Shown here: positions 25,401 through 40,066 of the stretch, piece after piece
Layout: each line of letters opens with the position of its first letter
How positions within the stretch are numbered: position 1 is the stretch's first letter
From: Isohypsibius dastychi
Lineage: Eukaryota > Tardigrada > Eutardigrada > Parachela > Isohypsibiidae
Assembly: GCA_034696485.1 (NCBI GenBank)
Contig: JAQIWT010000023.1
Location: forward strand, 1 to 58,015
DNA: 58,015 nt
Reading direction: 5' to 3'
Position numbers and translations under genes: made by a program
The notes under the pieces: model-generated
What the model was told of the DNA's origin: nothing
Database searches by the model: none
What the model saw: only the letters and a program-made list of their open reading frames with translations

Positions 25401-28400
25401 CCTAAGATTTTCCTCTTCTGATGTAGAGCGACAATCTCATCGTGTTTGTGAAAAGTCTTGTTCCGTCGGTGTAAATTTTGAAGGAATAACACCAATTGAA
25501 TTAAACCAATTAAAAATAATTTTTCTGTTTTTGAGAAGTTAGTTGAAGTCGGGTTGGGAATAATGACGACTGAGGCTGTTGTTGTATTGATGATGGCTGG
25601 AACTGGCAGCATAATTATGCAGTGGAAAGCAACAGTTCCTCAAGAAACTTGCGAGTACTGTATTCTGTTCGTACGAATGCGAAATCAAAATCGTTTCTCC
25701 GATAGACTATTTCTGAAAAGTTAGCTCACATCTCACAAGATGGCTCTGTCACCGCAGGATATATTGAAATTCTGCTTTTAGGACAAGATCCGTCGTTTTC
25801 CGGAGGTTTTCGTGAGGGACTGAAGACTTGAGTCTGTCACTAGAGTTGCGATAATGTCGTTGAGACAAAAACAGTCTTCTTCAGTGTTAAGCTCGTTTTC
25901 TTGTTCTTAGTATTTTCCATTGGGCTGCGTTTAACATATGTGCTCGTTGTAGGTACACGTCCTTGCCGAACGTATCCAAAGCAGTATTCATCGTGGCTCA
26001 CTCGGTAGCGAGACACGCGTCCGAGCCGGAAGTGTTGGCTCCGGCTCGCATCCTTCAGTCACCATAACCCGAGCTGACAACAACAACACCAACTATGAAG
26101 ATAGTAATAATAAATCGAAGCGAGATATTGTTGAACGATGCGCTTCAGCCGCGGCTGGAACACAAAGCCCTACTAAACAACAACTCCATCCACTCAATCG
26201 CTCTACGACAATTGAGAAGAAATCGCGACAAAATAGTTGAGTGAAATGTTGTACGAATCGATCGAGCAATGTTGTTTGATACGGGGGTCTTTTGTCCGTG
26301 TTAGGTTTGGAACAAGATAGGCTGGATCATCCTCGATTGAATCATGTGAGACAATCGATAACTGGATTGCTCTTCAAGAGCCATTCTCAGGGCAGTCGAC
26401 TCTCAATTGCCAGCTTCGCTCAAGCTATCGATATCAACACTGTCAAGGTCAGTCAGCTCTTTTCCGTAGAGATTCATTGAAAGTCTGTGTAAGTTGCGAA
26501 AAATAAGAAAACAAAACAAATATTGTGAACTTGGGTATTTTCGACAGAAGATGTCAATTTTCACAATTTGGAGCCATTATTTCTGAACGGAAGACTCCCG
26601 TCATTGTGAATGAATACCGTGATTTTTATTTGATTGTTCAAAGGTTGTTTTGTCTCATTTATGTTCGAGTTCTCATGCATGAGCTCTCAAGAGCACAAAA
26701 TGACATCACGGTTGCGTTATCCTTATTCATACTCCACTCCTCCGTTAAACAAACAACTGAACAAACATTTAAACTCGATATTGGAAATAGTTCATTCATC
26801 TATCGCAGTCAGCCCATCTCAGCTCATAACTCATCGAATTTTATAAATTGTCGGCTGATCAATATAACAAAGAAAAGCGCAGCTGCCCCACCTCTTTACT
26901 TTTGTCAACTCAGCACTTGTCACATTCTCAAGTTTAGACATGACTGGTTAATATATTCATTCTTTCTGACCCACGATCTGATTATTCAACGATGATTCCT
27001 TTTTTACTTTTTTGTTGTTGTTTTTTGTGTAGATCTCATTGAAGGACATTGTCTGCTATCTATCACTTCTAGAAGGCGGTCGGCCGGAAGACAAGTTGGA
27101 GTTTATGTTCCGGCTATATGATAGCGATGGGAATGGGGTATTGGATAGTCATGAACTTGACAGCATCGTCAATCAGATGATGACTGTGGCGGAATATCTC
27201 GGATGGGATGTCACCGAATTAAGACCGGTAAACTCCACCCTTCTTTTATAGTAGTCACAATTTTGATATATCCAACAGTTTCGGGAAGAACTTTATTTTC
27301 ATTTCCGGTTGGTTTGGATTTGATTGGTTTCTTGGCTTCTTTGACGAAGCCTGTTTCGTGTCAACAAAGGAGAACTGTAATTTCCGGCCAGCCTTTCATT
27401 GCCTTTTTTATAGATATTGAAGGAGATGATGGTGGAGATTGATTATGATGGAGATGGGTCCGTATCGCTTGATGAATGGAAAAGAGGCGGATTAACTACC
27501 ATACCACTCCTCGTATTGCTCGGACTTGATGTGGTAAGTTTCACTTGGACTTTTTATATTCCGCCTGAAACTTTTCCAGATTTTTTCCCATATTGCATTT
27601 AACCCGGTTTCGAAATTTCGGTAGAATTTGTCAACACTTGGATTCTACTTATAATTTGGTTTCCACCTTGTTTCACGGTTTTAAATCGTAGTGTTTCCGA
27701 TTGGTTTAAAACTGAAAATTTTGCATTGATTTCTCATTTCAGAATGTGAAAGACGACGGATGTCATGCATGGCGTCTGAAGCATTTCAATAAGCCGGCCT
27801 ATTGCAATCTGTGCTTGAATCTCTTGGTTGGATTTGGGAAACAAGGTCTATGTTGCACATTCTGCAAGTACACCGTCCATGAGAGATGTGCAGCTCGCGC
27901 TCCAGCTAATTGCATCTCCACGTATGTCAAATCGAAGAAATTGGCTCATGACCCTATGCTTCATCATTGGGTCGAAGGCAACTGTCCCACCAAATGCGCC
28001 AGATGCAAGAAAAGTACGTTTGAAATATCCCTTTTTCTGACTTCTTACATTCCTCCGACTGTTCGTTTTTTATGGGAGCAAATCAGCAAACGCTCATATT
28101 TTGAGCTGTGCTACCAATGTCTCATGCTTTCTATGTCTTAGGTGTCAAGACGTACAATGGCATCACTGGACTACATTGTCGTTGGTGTCAGTTGACCCTT
28201 CACAATAAATGTGCGTCGCAAGTCAAGCCGGAATGTACGCTGGGCGCATTGCGAGATCACATTCTCCCTCCAACTGCCATTTGTCCGATTGTCTTGGAAC
28301 GCCAGCGCTCTGTACCTCCCGTCCCTCATAATCGCAAACTCCATGTTACCAGATCCGATTCGGCCATGTTGCATGGAATGATGCACTTGTCCACACCTGT

Positions 28401-30313
28401 TGCTGGTCAGTCTTGAAATCTTCCTCTTGAGCATTCTACTCGTGAATTTCGAAATACAGTACATAAAAAATAATTTCACGAACGAATAACGCTTAGTTGA
28501 TTATGTATTGTCTTTCACGCAGATGATTCGTCAAACGGTGCACCGACATCTTTCCAAATCTCACCCCTCCCAAACACTCATCCCCTCCTCGTTTTCATCA
28601 ATCGCAAATCCGGCGGCAAACAAGGCGCTCGCATCCTCCGTAAATTCCAATATCTGCTCAACCCACGCCAAGTATATGACCTAGGACGAGCTGGACCCAT
28701 TGCCGGCCTTCAGTTCTTCAAAGATGTCCCCAACTTTCGCATCCTATGTTGCGGGGGTGACGGAACTGTTGGGTGGATATTGGATGCCATGGACAAACTC
28801 CACCTCAACTATAAGCCTCCATTAGCCGTACTCCCCCTTGGAACCGGAAATGACCTGGCTAGGTGTCTGAGGTGGGGAGGAGGATATGACGGAGAGTCAC
28901 TAATCAAGTCCATGGAAAAGGTTGGTTCATTTGCCGTACGAACAATATAAATTCATAAAAATAAATAAATTACATTTATTCATTTGAACAGGTTGAGAAG
29001 AGTGTAGTGGTTGCGATGGATCGATGGCAGATCGAGTTTAGTCCACCAAGTGATTCGACAGATGAGGAGCCCGGTGATCCGATCCCATATAATATCATCA
29101 ATAATTACTTTTCCATCGGAGTGGACGCTTCGATTGCTCATCGGTTTCATTTGATGCGCGAGAAACATCCGGAGAGATTTAATAGTCGCATGAAGAATAA
29201 ATTGTGGTATTTCGAATTTGGCACTTCGGAGACATTCAGTGCAACGTGCAAGAATCTGCATGAGGACATTGATATCATGGTAAGTGTTTTCGATAATTGT
29301 TGCATGTTTATTAATTTAGAATTGTTGTTGTTCTGAGTTAACTGGTATCTCCTTTGTTCATTATGCTTATTCTTATTTTAGTGTGATGGAGTGGCATTGG
29401 ACCTGGCCAATCGGCCGCCATTGGAAGGCATCGCACTCCTCAACATCCCCTCAATCCACGGTGGCTCAAACTTATGGGGAGAAAATATGCCTTATAAAAA
29501 GAAAGTGAAAAAGTCGCCAGTTAGCCAGCGGAAAGATCGCGACCGTAATGACCAGGGCTCTTCAGTCAGCTTGACATCTGCTAGCATGGACTTTGCCGTA
29601 CAGAGTGAGTTTTTAAATTTCCCTTTACTTTGGTGTGAAATTTGAAATTTATTTCGTTTACTAATATCTCGTGGCCGGTTTTTAAATTTGATAAAGAATA
29701 TTTATTTTGTTTGATGTAGATATCGGGGATATGCTAATTGAAGTAGTTGGAATGGAGAGCGCCATGCATGCTGGTCAAGTTCGTGCTGGATTGAGGTCAT
29801 CCGGACGGAGACTGGCTCAATGTTCATCTGTCGTTATTCGGTTAGATCTTTCTGACCATCTCATTCATTTCTTTCGCTCTAGCTTTAATGTATGCTTCGT
29901 TTTAGGACGAGAAAGCGATTTCCAATGCAAATCGACGGAGAACCGTGGATGCAACCACCTTGTACAGTAAGTACTGTACAAGTAGATGCCAATAAGCTTT
30001 GCCGGTACGGCAATGGAGTTGATTTGTCGGTTTTTGACAAGAAAAGTTTTGTCCGACTTGGGAAACTTTTAACATTTGTAGAAAAGTAATTTATTTTTTG
30101 TTGACCGTATGTTTGATTTTACAGATTCAAATAACCCACAAGAATCAAGTGCCAATGTTGATGGGACCTCCCGCGAGTCAGAAGATGAATTTTCTCAACT
30201 TTTTCAAGTCTAAAGAGAAGGATACGGTGATAATAAGTGCTCCAAACTTGAGTTCAGCCACTCCATCAACCACTATCATCTCGATTCCAGTACCATCGAT
30301 GCCTTCACGTTGA
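22472..30313 (+). CDS. dgk-3: type I diacylglycerol kinase (DGK-beta-like, EF-hand + C1), nematode dgk-3 type
   Basis: Phosphorylates diacylglycerol to phosphatidic acid, damping DAG/PKC signalling at membranes. Fifteen exons: 22472-22682, 23128-23210, 24887-25234, 25953-26235, 26305-26447, 27033-27227, 27414-27533, 27743-28013, 28142-28405, 28523-28920, 28992-29279, 29382-29604, 29720-29840, 29906-29966 and 30125-30313; 3198 nt, 1065 aa. The N-terminus is Thr-rich. A recoverin-homology region follows (~51-130, [23 protein letters not shown]), then a long Ser/Asn-rich linker. Two EF hands ([26 protein letters not shown]) are followed by two C1 domains (HAWRLKHF...; [11 protein letters not shown]). 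The catalytic domain has the ATP-binding GGDGTVGW (717-724) and [17 protein letters not shown]; the accessory domain includes [16 protein letters not shown]. Resemblance to human DGKB is close across all domains. At 1065 aa it is longer than DGKB because of the linker between recoverin region and EF hands. The start ATG follows an acceptor at 22381 and an in-frame stop. Confidence 0.93.
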
Positions 30314-30942
30314 TCGCTCTTCTTCCTCCTTTTGACCCGGTTCGGATCGTTTTTTAATTTCCAAGAAATGTGTTCTCTCTTTATTCGATGAGTGTGTTTT
30401 TTCTGGACTCTGCAGATGTCTTTCATCCCGCGACTCTTGCTTTGGAACAGTTTTCAGTCTGACTGTTTTTTTCTGGTCGTGCGAGTATGTACTATCCGGG
30501 TTTATTTTCGGCCTTTTTGTTGGGTTATTTTTACGTGACTTTTCAAGTTTCGGTAGTTCGTTTTTGATTTTGGTTTGCGCGTTTTATGTGCGAGACGCGA
30601 AATCGGTTTGTTGGTACACAATATTTGTGTATTCTTCCAAAGATAAAAAAGCAGCTTGGAATAAGAATTCTGTGCCAGCTGAGCCAAATTCAAAAACGTC
30701 TTATAAACTCGATTTCTGTGCTCGCACATTCTCGGTTAGGCACAGCTCAAATTTAAGCCAAATTTCTTGAAACAAACACGGAAGTACAGTTATCAATCAG
30801 TTACACTGAACAGGAATTATATACCGACCACAAATCCGCCTATTGTACAAGTAAATGCAAAAAGTTTGAAAGAAATTAAAGGAAGAAAAATTATCAAATC
30901 GTTGAATTACGGTATATGTTTTCTTGGCTCCGGTGAGTACAT
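30314..30942. other. 3' flank of kinase gene, no further gene seen
   Basis: Convergent gap between the kinase stop and the stop of the minus-strand zinc-finger gene. T-rich then A-rich, presumably two 3' UTRs; short frames only. Confidence 0.4.
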
Positions 30943-32315
30943 TCAATCGCTCCCGGAAGCAGTGCCTGGGGATTCGGTTTCCGGCTGATCGACGTTCAAT
31001 GCAGACTCAAAATTAGCATTTTTATTCATTGGACAACTTTGGGCGAGATGGCGAAGGACACTTCCCGTGTTCATCCGTTTTCCGCATTTTGGACACGTGG
31101 ACGGGTCTTTTTTCGAAGATGATCTATTCCTTGTTCCCCCAGCTAAACAGTAAAGAAAAAACTTGTAAACCAGAAGTGAATGAATATATTTCCATTAAAA
31201 GTTTTGCTTGCTTTTACTAACCACCGAAAAATGGTAATACCTGTCACTGGACGCTTTCGAGTGGTTACCGAAGTTGATGGGGTATTTTTCACGGGAGTAC
31301 CCCGATATCCCATATAATGTTGGTAGGCTGACGTATTTTGCGCCGTGGATGAAAGAGCAGGAGGAGCAGGAGGAGCAGGAATCTTGGAAACACCAGGTCG
31401 AGATGATGATTCTCGATGAGGTTCGTTATTCGACTCGTTGGATGATGAACCTGAACTAAGCGAATCACGGCGAGAACTCACTCTGACACTCCGAGGTCTC
31501 TTTGCTTTTGGCGGTGGAGATGAGTTCAACTCCGGTGACTTGCTGGGAGATCGACGGTTCCGTTTAGCCGGAGGTGCCAACTTGGTGTGGCTGGTGGAAG
31601 GACGATTCCGTTGGTTTTTATTAAGAATTTGTGGTGTCGGAGCAACAACCTTCGTTCCGCTGCTGGAACTACATGGAAAGATATAAATATTGGAGAAGAA
31701 ACTCAAAGAAGGAAAGAAAGGGTAAGTTACGTCAGCTGTCCAAGTCGCAGTTTGCGATTCTCCGTCTCCAAACGATCCAATCTTTCCTCAAGTTCTAAAA
31801 TCACAAAAAAATCTCAACGTGAATTACTTTTTAAGAAATCACTTTCAGGTACTGAGCGAGTTGAAACAGAGTTCTCGGTAGTTTCAAATTCGAGTGAGTA
31901 AATTATATTGGCGAGCTCAATGTTGGAAATCTGATTCCATTCAACAGCAAGTTGACCGTTTGAAATTGGATTACATTACCTCCTTTCTCAGCTCGAAGCT
32001 TCTCCATCTTGGCGCGAGTAGCAGCATCTGTCAATAAAATAATTAAATTGATGTCCTTACGCTCAAAAAAATGATGTTCCTACGGTCTGCTTTTTCTTTG
32101 GTCAGCTCCACGTGCTTGCTGATCAGGCTTCGATCATAGTCTATTCAAAGTGCAACTTTATTGAAGACACGAGTTGTAATCAAAATGAATATTCTACGAG
32201 CAAAGAGCTTACCTTGACAAACGTCGTCATACTTTTTGGACATTCGTTTCAACGCAGTCTCAAACTGCTCCTTGCTCTCGCTCAGCTCTGATCCGCCATT
32301 CACAGCAACATCCAT
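30943..32315 (-). CDS. coiled-coil protein with C-terminal C2HC zinc finger, family not recognised
   Basis: Six exons on the minus strand: 32315-32213, 32140-32084, 32027-31980, 31794-31731, 31668-31241 and 31142-30943 (TGA); 900 nt, 299 aa, every phase consistent. The ATG lies 19 nt after a ttgcag acceptor at 32335, suitable for trans-splicing. Residues ~10-90 are charged and heptad-rich (QFETALKRMSKKYDD, LEERLDRLETENRKL), a likely coiled coil. The middle is Ser/Pro/Arg-rich and basic (PPAKRNRRSPSK, PPPKAKRPRSVRVSSRR), suggesting a nuclear or RNA/DNA-associated disordered region, with an Ala-Pro patch. Near the C-terminus CPKCGKRM...HLAQSC forms a C-x2-C-x11-H-x4-C finger resembling ZC2HC-type or UBZ-like modules. 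Function unknown. The 429-nt spacing to its neighbours gives no operon clue. Confidence 0.72.
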
Positions 32316-32335
32316 CCCTGGCCCCTGTATGATTC

Positions 32336-32972
32336 TGCAACGAAAATGATTTCGATATGAGCGTGAATGTTTGGCTGTGCTAGATAGATCGAGAATGAGG
32401 AACGATTGCTAGAACAGAAGTGAACACAAATTCTGGAAAATCCGACACAATCTTGATTTGCACTTTTCAATTGATTGATGGTTTAACAAGCAAGCTAAAG
32501 CACACCGATGGTTGTCACCTTTTACAACCCGCCCTGATCACGACATCTTTGTGTCATCACTGATATACATGTCATTGTCACCTGATGACGTGATTGTTTA
32601 TCGGTCGGTTCTGACATTGATCAGAAACGAACACCTGAGAGCTGATAGAACAGCAGTCCGCTGATTCTGGGAGTCTGTCTAGATAGATACTTCGTGTATA
32701 TTGGTGATCAGATGCTCTGCATACTAGTTTTGTCTGTTCGTTCAACTTCCTGTAATCAATTCTAGTTCTACTGGTCTCCGGCGTTGCTAAGCTTCCCAAT
32801 GTTTTCTTCGACGTGCTCCAAGCTCCGTTTTTTTGATGGGGCTAGATGGAAATATTCCTCTGTAGTACACTTTGTCCCTGAAATAATACACCTTGCTAAA
32901 CGTACTAACTATCTGATCTGACTGCAAGTTCTTGGAAGAGTTCATCCAACATCCGCCTGGTTTCCTTGAAAG
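32336..32972. other. divergent intergenic region
   Basis: Lies between the start of the minus-strand zinc-finger gene and the start of the plus-strand 351-aa gene, so probably contains both promoters. No RNA gene or repeat recognised. Confidence 0.4.
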
Positions 32973-34182
32973 ATGGAAAAGGGGTGGTATGCACCGACGC
33001 TGGCGGACACAGGTTTCAATGAGGTTACGCTATTTGAGGCTAGGATCCGTGCACCTGAACCAGCGGCAGCTCCACCTGTCCCATGCGAGAAAAATCCAAA
33101 TATATTCAAACTTGACTTGTGGAAAGCTCTGCCCGATCCCGTTGTCGCCAATAACGTCTCATCGCTCGACGGACAACTTCGGCTCACAGTTTACCTGTAA
33201 GACCCCCCCCCCCCGCGTTTTCACAAGGTCTGGTGGCGCTCATTTTTATACCATTGCAGAACAGCCATTACACGTGAAGAGCGCTGGAAAAACATCGCCA
33301 GGAAGGTGTTTTTGGAAATCAAACTAGAAGAAGCCTCTCCTCGTTTCATCAAAGGAATCATGAACCGACGCTTTCTGGATGAGCTGCGCGTTGAAATCCG
33401 TAAAGAACACTATTCAATGACTGTCGTTGTTGGCCCAAACCCCGACACTTCTGGCGCTGATCCAGGCTACTTTCGCTGGCAGTATAGTGACAACGGATTG
33501 GAGACCCTTCGAGGCATTGTGCAGGAACTCATTTTATGCGATCCGGGTCGTCATCCATATCGACCTTTGGCGCTGGTCAACATGGATGTTGATTTTGATT
33601 ATCTGGTTGACATTATACGGCCGCTTGTGCCGCGGTTTCCAAAAATGCAACTGGTTTTGCACAACGTCCGTGTCACGGTATTTTATAGCCGGGGGCAGAA
33701 ATCCAAACTTTTTGTCGTAGATGTCAGTATGAGAATGATTAGTCTGTATGGAAAGAACTTTGGTCCAGATATTTGGAGGGCGATTGATAAGGATGCGGAT
33801 CTGTTGATGCCATCGGAAAGAAGGAAGTTGGATAGTTTGCTGAGGAAGGCGCCGTTTCATTTGTCGAAAGAGGGGAAGTTCGAAAATGGGCTGCGAACGG
33901 TTCTACTCTCGTAAGTGTTCATGTATGCTTATTTCATACATTTTTTTAACGGTTCTAATTTTGATTCAACACTGAATGATTCTTCAATTTTTTTTCACCA
34001 GACGTCAACCAGAGTTACGGGATAGACTCATACATAAAGAGGTACTTCACGCAAATGATCTGCTGAAGTCTACAGCACGGGAGCTCCTGGCAGAGTTTGA
34101 CCAACCAGGAAAAAGTTGTGAAAATAACGAATCGCTGTTGGCCTTTTACCAAGGTCAAGCCTTTTGTCCTCCTAATGAATAA
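32973..34182 (+). CDS. hypothetical protein, 351 aa, family not recognised
   Basis: Three exons: 32973-33196, 33260-33910 and 34002-34182 (TAA); 1056 nt, 351 aa. Junctions are clean (T|CTA-type phases CT|A and TC|A), so this is a real gene. There is no signal peptide or membrane segment. The N-terminus is Pro/Ala-rich (APEPAAAPPVP) followed by NIFKLDLWKALPDPVVAN, recalling the short 'cellular' preamble of F-box-associated nematode proteins, but no F-box motif is visible. The central 200 residues alternate charged and hydrophobic stretches (YDPGRHPYRPLALVN-like, FDYLVDIIRPLVPRFPKMQLVL). I cannot assign a function. Intron 1 contains a C12 run directly after its donor. Confidence 0.75.
33203..33214. 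repeat. C12 run in intron
   Basis: Twelve consecutive C, four nt after the 5' splice site (gtaaga) of intron 1 of the 351-aa gene. G-rich RNA is not formed from this strand, so an effect on splicing is doubtful. Confidence 0.9.
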
Positions 34183-35287
34183 AAAATAATAATTTGGGAA
34201 TAAAGATACAACATACCTCTTTGAACCGCTGTGTGTACATCGTTTCCACATTGAAAATATCGTAGTTTGGTATGATGACACTGAGTCCAGGTAAGAATCT
34301 GCTTGGTTAACCATTAACTCTGTGCATACCCGATATCATCCCACTGTTCAAAGATCACACTAGTACACAACTACCAAACGTCCACCATATGCAAAAAAAA
34401 TCACACACTGTATCAGCTAAAATTCGGTCAGAGAACAATGTCAACTCTAGCTTAACGGCAGTTGTATTGGTGGTCGTTCACTTTTCTCGTTCCTACCGAA
34501 ATGTTGGAGGAAACACTCAGTTACCTTTTCAACTTCTTATTCATTGCGGCTTCTTTACTTGTCCCTCCAGAAAGTCACCCACCGGGAGGTAAACATTGTT
34601 TCTACGAAAGATTTCAGCGCTGCTAATACTGACCGTTTCTTTGCTACTTTTTCTAGTGCGTCCATCCATATTCTTCAGAAGTCGGCTGTCTGGTGGTTCA
34701 AAGTTTGCATATGAACCTCACAGGTTGATCACAGGTCTCGGGGAAGCAAGTGACTGTTTGCATTGCCTACTTGGACTGGCATTCCTGACCTTGTTCTATC
34801 GTCTTCAACGTCGCCCGACTTGGCTAACTCAATCACGCTGGGCACGTCATTAAGCATTCGTTCACAGATGTCAACATCAGAAGCAAAAAAACCGTGGATG
34901 GAAACTTATCATCACCACCAACGTCATGGTCGCAGTAGTATTGCTCATGCTTTGCTACGAACTTTTGACCTGAAGTAAAATATTTTGCCTCCAGCAGGAT
35001 GTACCGATGTGAAGCAGACTAGTAAATCTTGGATGATGCTGAATGTGCGTATCACAACTTGGCAGGCCATTCTTGTATGATTTCTCTTTTGCACCGTCCC
35101 ACTGTGCCCTGCTCTGGCATCTTGCACCATTCTCTTCGCGCTCGGCAAAATTCACTTTGATCTGGTTGAGTGGATCGCTTCAATGACCAGCCAAAGGATG
35201 AAAAACTGTATGGGACAGAAGTTTCGCAAAATCTAGAGAAACTGATGTGGGAGCATCGGGGACTGGTGACCTTTATATAGCTTACAG
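34183..35287. other. unresolved region, possible upstream exons of a membrane-protein gene
   Basis: Open fragments occur but do not join convincingly. One is a basic-then-hydrophobic segment about 34875-34975 (KLIITTNVMVAVVLLMLCYELL in one frame, split by competing frames). Another begins after an acceptor at 34639. These could be exons of the gene ending at 36009 or remnants of a decayed gene. I could not build a phase-consistent model. Confidence 0.3.
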
Positions 35288-36009
35288 GGCGGAATTTCGG
35301 CGCAATGTATTTCGTGGGTTACTCCATTTATATTGCACTCGTTCTTCGTTATTTGTTCTCGATCATCGGAGCGAAGGCCAACACCCCGATCACCTCACTC
35401 ACTCTATACCTGTATGTCATCGGTATAGTGCTCTTCATGGGAATGGCATTCGTCCCAATTGCGTACTATATCAAGTGTAAAGAAAAGGTTGGTTCCCATG
35501 TGTCTTTCGCGATCAAACTCATTATACAATTGACAGGAAACAGTGCTTCTATCCGCGCTCTACGTTCAGAGGGACATGGTTGTAAAGTATACACCCAATC
35601 CAGAAGTATGTGTGTACAAGCTCACATCTTCAGTCGGTACTTGTTGACCAAGTCGTCTTTTTAGAGAGCAGAATGTACATTGATATATGTATATGTATAT
35701 GTATATGTATATTGATCTTGAATGCATTTGAGCGAGGTTGCAACGCGCGACCGTTGACATTCCATGGGTACCCCATACTGGAGGCCACAGGGCGATTGTT
35801 TATGCGGGTGAAATTTCAGTTTGTCGGTTTAGGATTTTAGAACATTCTAATTATTGCAGACTCTGGCCTTCATTGTTTCGACTGGATTATTATTAGTCAA
35901 CGGTATTCTGTCAGTGTCGGTGGGAGACTCAAAACACTTCACTACTTACGAAAACGCTACGAGGAAAGCTTTTATAAATATTCACTACCACTACTACTAC
36001 TACTGGTAG
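35288..36009 (+). CDS. membrane protein with three predicted TM segments (5' end not found)
   Basis: Two exons join in phase: 35288-35487 (after a cttacag acceptor, donor AAG|gttggt) and 35860-36009 (after ttattgcag, ending TAG). The 116 residues contain three hydrophobic spans: YFVGYSIYIALVLRYLF, LYLYVIGIVLFMGMAFVPIAYY and LAFIVSTGLLLVNGILSVSV. The last is followed by a polar tail. The first exon begins in phase 1 with no start, so at least one upstream exon is missing; an internal ATG at 35305 is possible. A four-span (claudin/tetraspan-like) protein would fit if the TM-like fragment near 34900 belongs to it. Function unknown. The intron holds a TATATG microsatellite. Confidence 0.45.
35682..35712. 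repeat. TATATG microsatellite
   Basis: About four tandem copies of the hexamer TATATG within an intron of the membrane-protein model. Simple repeat, no further meaning seen. Confidence 0.8.
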
Positions 36010-36565
36010 CTCCCTTCACTATCAATGCCATTCTGATTATGAACTCTTCTATGGCTGCTACCTGTGGTATTACCAAGCCGGGAATTACAGAACGGCAAAC
36101 CGTGAACCGTTATTTGTATTTTATGACAGTTTCGGGAAAGACATGGCATTTTTAGTCTGTCGTCTAAGGTTCAATCTCCCTGGGGTTCAGAAAGCTTCGC
36201 ATAAAATTTGGATTTATGAATGAGAAGTAATGTAAAGAATGGTTCCACGACATCGGTAAGCTAGCCATGTTTATGGCCTGTTTTCAAGTCCATATCACAA
36301 GTTGGAAATGCAAACATGTTGTTCGGTTCAATACGAGCTGATAGCACAGACATTCCGTTACCACTCAACGGCTGCATTATGGTCATTGGTGGACAATTCC
36401 ATGTCATGATATCAGCGCAGGAAAGTACATTTTACCGACTGGGATTTTGCCGTAATAGCGATATGAAACGAATAATAAAACAGTTTTGTATATAAACCCC
36501 AAGATATCTGGAACTATTCACAACTTTCGTCGCTTTTTCAATACTTTTACAAATACCAAATCAAA
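36010..36565. other. intergenic, probable promoter of the Ly6 gene
   Basis: No gene seen. A TATA-like stretch (gtatataaac, about 36488-36497) lies ~70 nt upstream of the Ly6 ATG and could be its core promoter; this is a weak call. Confidence 0.35.
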
Positions 36566-37549
36566 ATGGCTTCCAAAATCTTCTTGATTTCTTCGTGTGT
36601 TCTGCTGGCATTACTTTTCGTTCAATCAGGTACGACTTTAATTTTTAAAATTACAGCTTATGATGATACTGTTTTTTGCAGCGGAATCTTTAAAGTGCTA
36701 CTCATGTGGCAACTTGGATAGTACTTGCAAAGATCCATTCAATACCGGTGGAAAAAATACGGTCACTTGCTCTGGAGATCAGGTCTGCTCGAAAACCAGA
36801 GTGACCGCTACAACTGGAACGCTCGTCGGTGAGTCATTATTGAAATTCAATCCAGTTGTGTTAGTTCGTCGGTAAGGTTGCTCATATTTATAATATTTGA
36901 TTCTAGTTCAGTTATCTATCATAATTTAATAACGTTATAATAACGTTCACCACATTACTGAATGAAGTTAGTACTGTAACTTTATCAGAACTCTTATGAC
37001 GAGATACTAGCACCTCCGGTTATTATTTCATAATTTTGTTCTATTTACCGCCTTAATTCATTCAGTTTGTTTGCCAAAGTCAGTTGTTTATTTTTGTATG
37101 AACTGAAAATGGGGACTGAGATGGCTTTCTGCAATTTCATCAGTTGAACTGAACCTGTTGATTTTGGAACTATATTCGACAGTTTCGAAATATTTTATAC
37201 ATATCCCCTCATAATCACTTAAATTTCTGACCTTTCCATGTTTGGTTTCAGAATTTGTGTTTTTCAAAATATGATTTCAAGCGCATCTGTGCTGTCTGCC
37301 CTTTTATACCTGCCTGTATTCATTGTCCTTGTCAAATGCTCCTAGTTAGTATGAAGCTCATTGGTGATTATTTTCTTTCCCTTAGATGGCATGGTCAGCC
37401 GCGGTTGTGACAAACTATCAGTTGGATGTGCCATCTCCGGTGGAGTCGAAACATGTGGATGCAATACTGAAATGTGCAACTCAGCCACATCCAAAAGCGG
37501 ATTTTTTGCCCTCCTTGTTTTGTCAGTCGGCGCTGTTCTACTCTTTTAA
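36566..37549 (+). CDS. Ly6/uPAR (three-finger) domain protein, secreted, GPI-anchored
   Basis: Small extracellular three-finger protein. Exons 36566-36629, 36682-36828 and 37386-37549; 375 nt, 124 aa. The first exon encodes a signal peptide (IFLISSCVLLALLFVQSG/A). The mature region starts LKCYSCGNLDSTC and has ten cysteines in the Ly6 order, ending GCNTEMCN. A hydrophobic tail (GFFALLVLSVGAVLLF) after a Ser/Ala-rich site fits GPI attachment. Nematode relatives include the ODR-2/HOT group and many uncharacterised Ly6 proteins, several of which modulate receptors at the neuronal surface; the exact orthologue cannot be told. Intron 2 is long (557 nt) and AT-rich. Confidence 0.9.
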
Positions 37550-37762
37550 ATTTTGCAATTATATCTGCATGTATTTTTGTAAACTCACTGCGCTTAAAAA
37601 ACATGGAATTTCTGGCAATTTAAAAAAATTCACTGACTAGAAAGATGACGTTTTCTATGGCTCCATTTAATTCGACATAACACAATATTTGGTTTAATAT
37701 CTTCAACCACAACAAGAACAACGAAAAAGAACAAAAAAACGCAGAATTTGAAAACAGGATGT

Positions 37763-40066
<2,304 letters not shown>

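Noticed and set aside
26525-26995. 156-aa plus-strand open frame
   Set aside because: It falls wholly in intron 5 of the diacylglycerol kinase, whose flanking exons join in phase without it; composition looks random.
31143-31706. Reading the Ser/Pro-rich 187-aa frame as a complete protein
   Set aside because: It is one exon (31241-31668) of a six-exon gene; the frame's ends are intron sequence.
34596-34978. Two small plus-strand frames before the membrane-protein exons
   Set aside because: No consistent phase could be found to join them to 35288; left as unresolved rather than called a gene.
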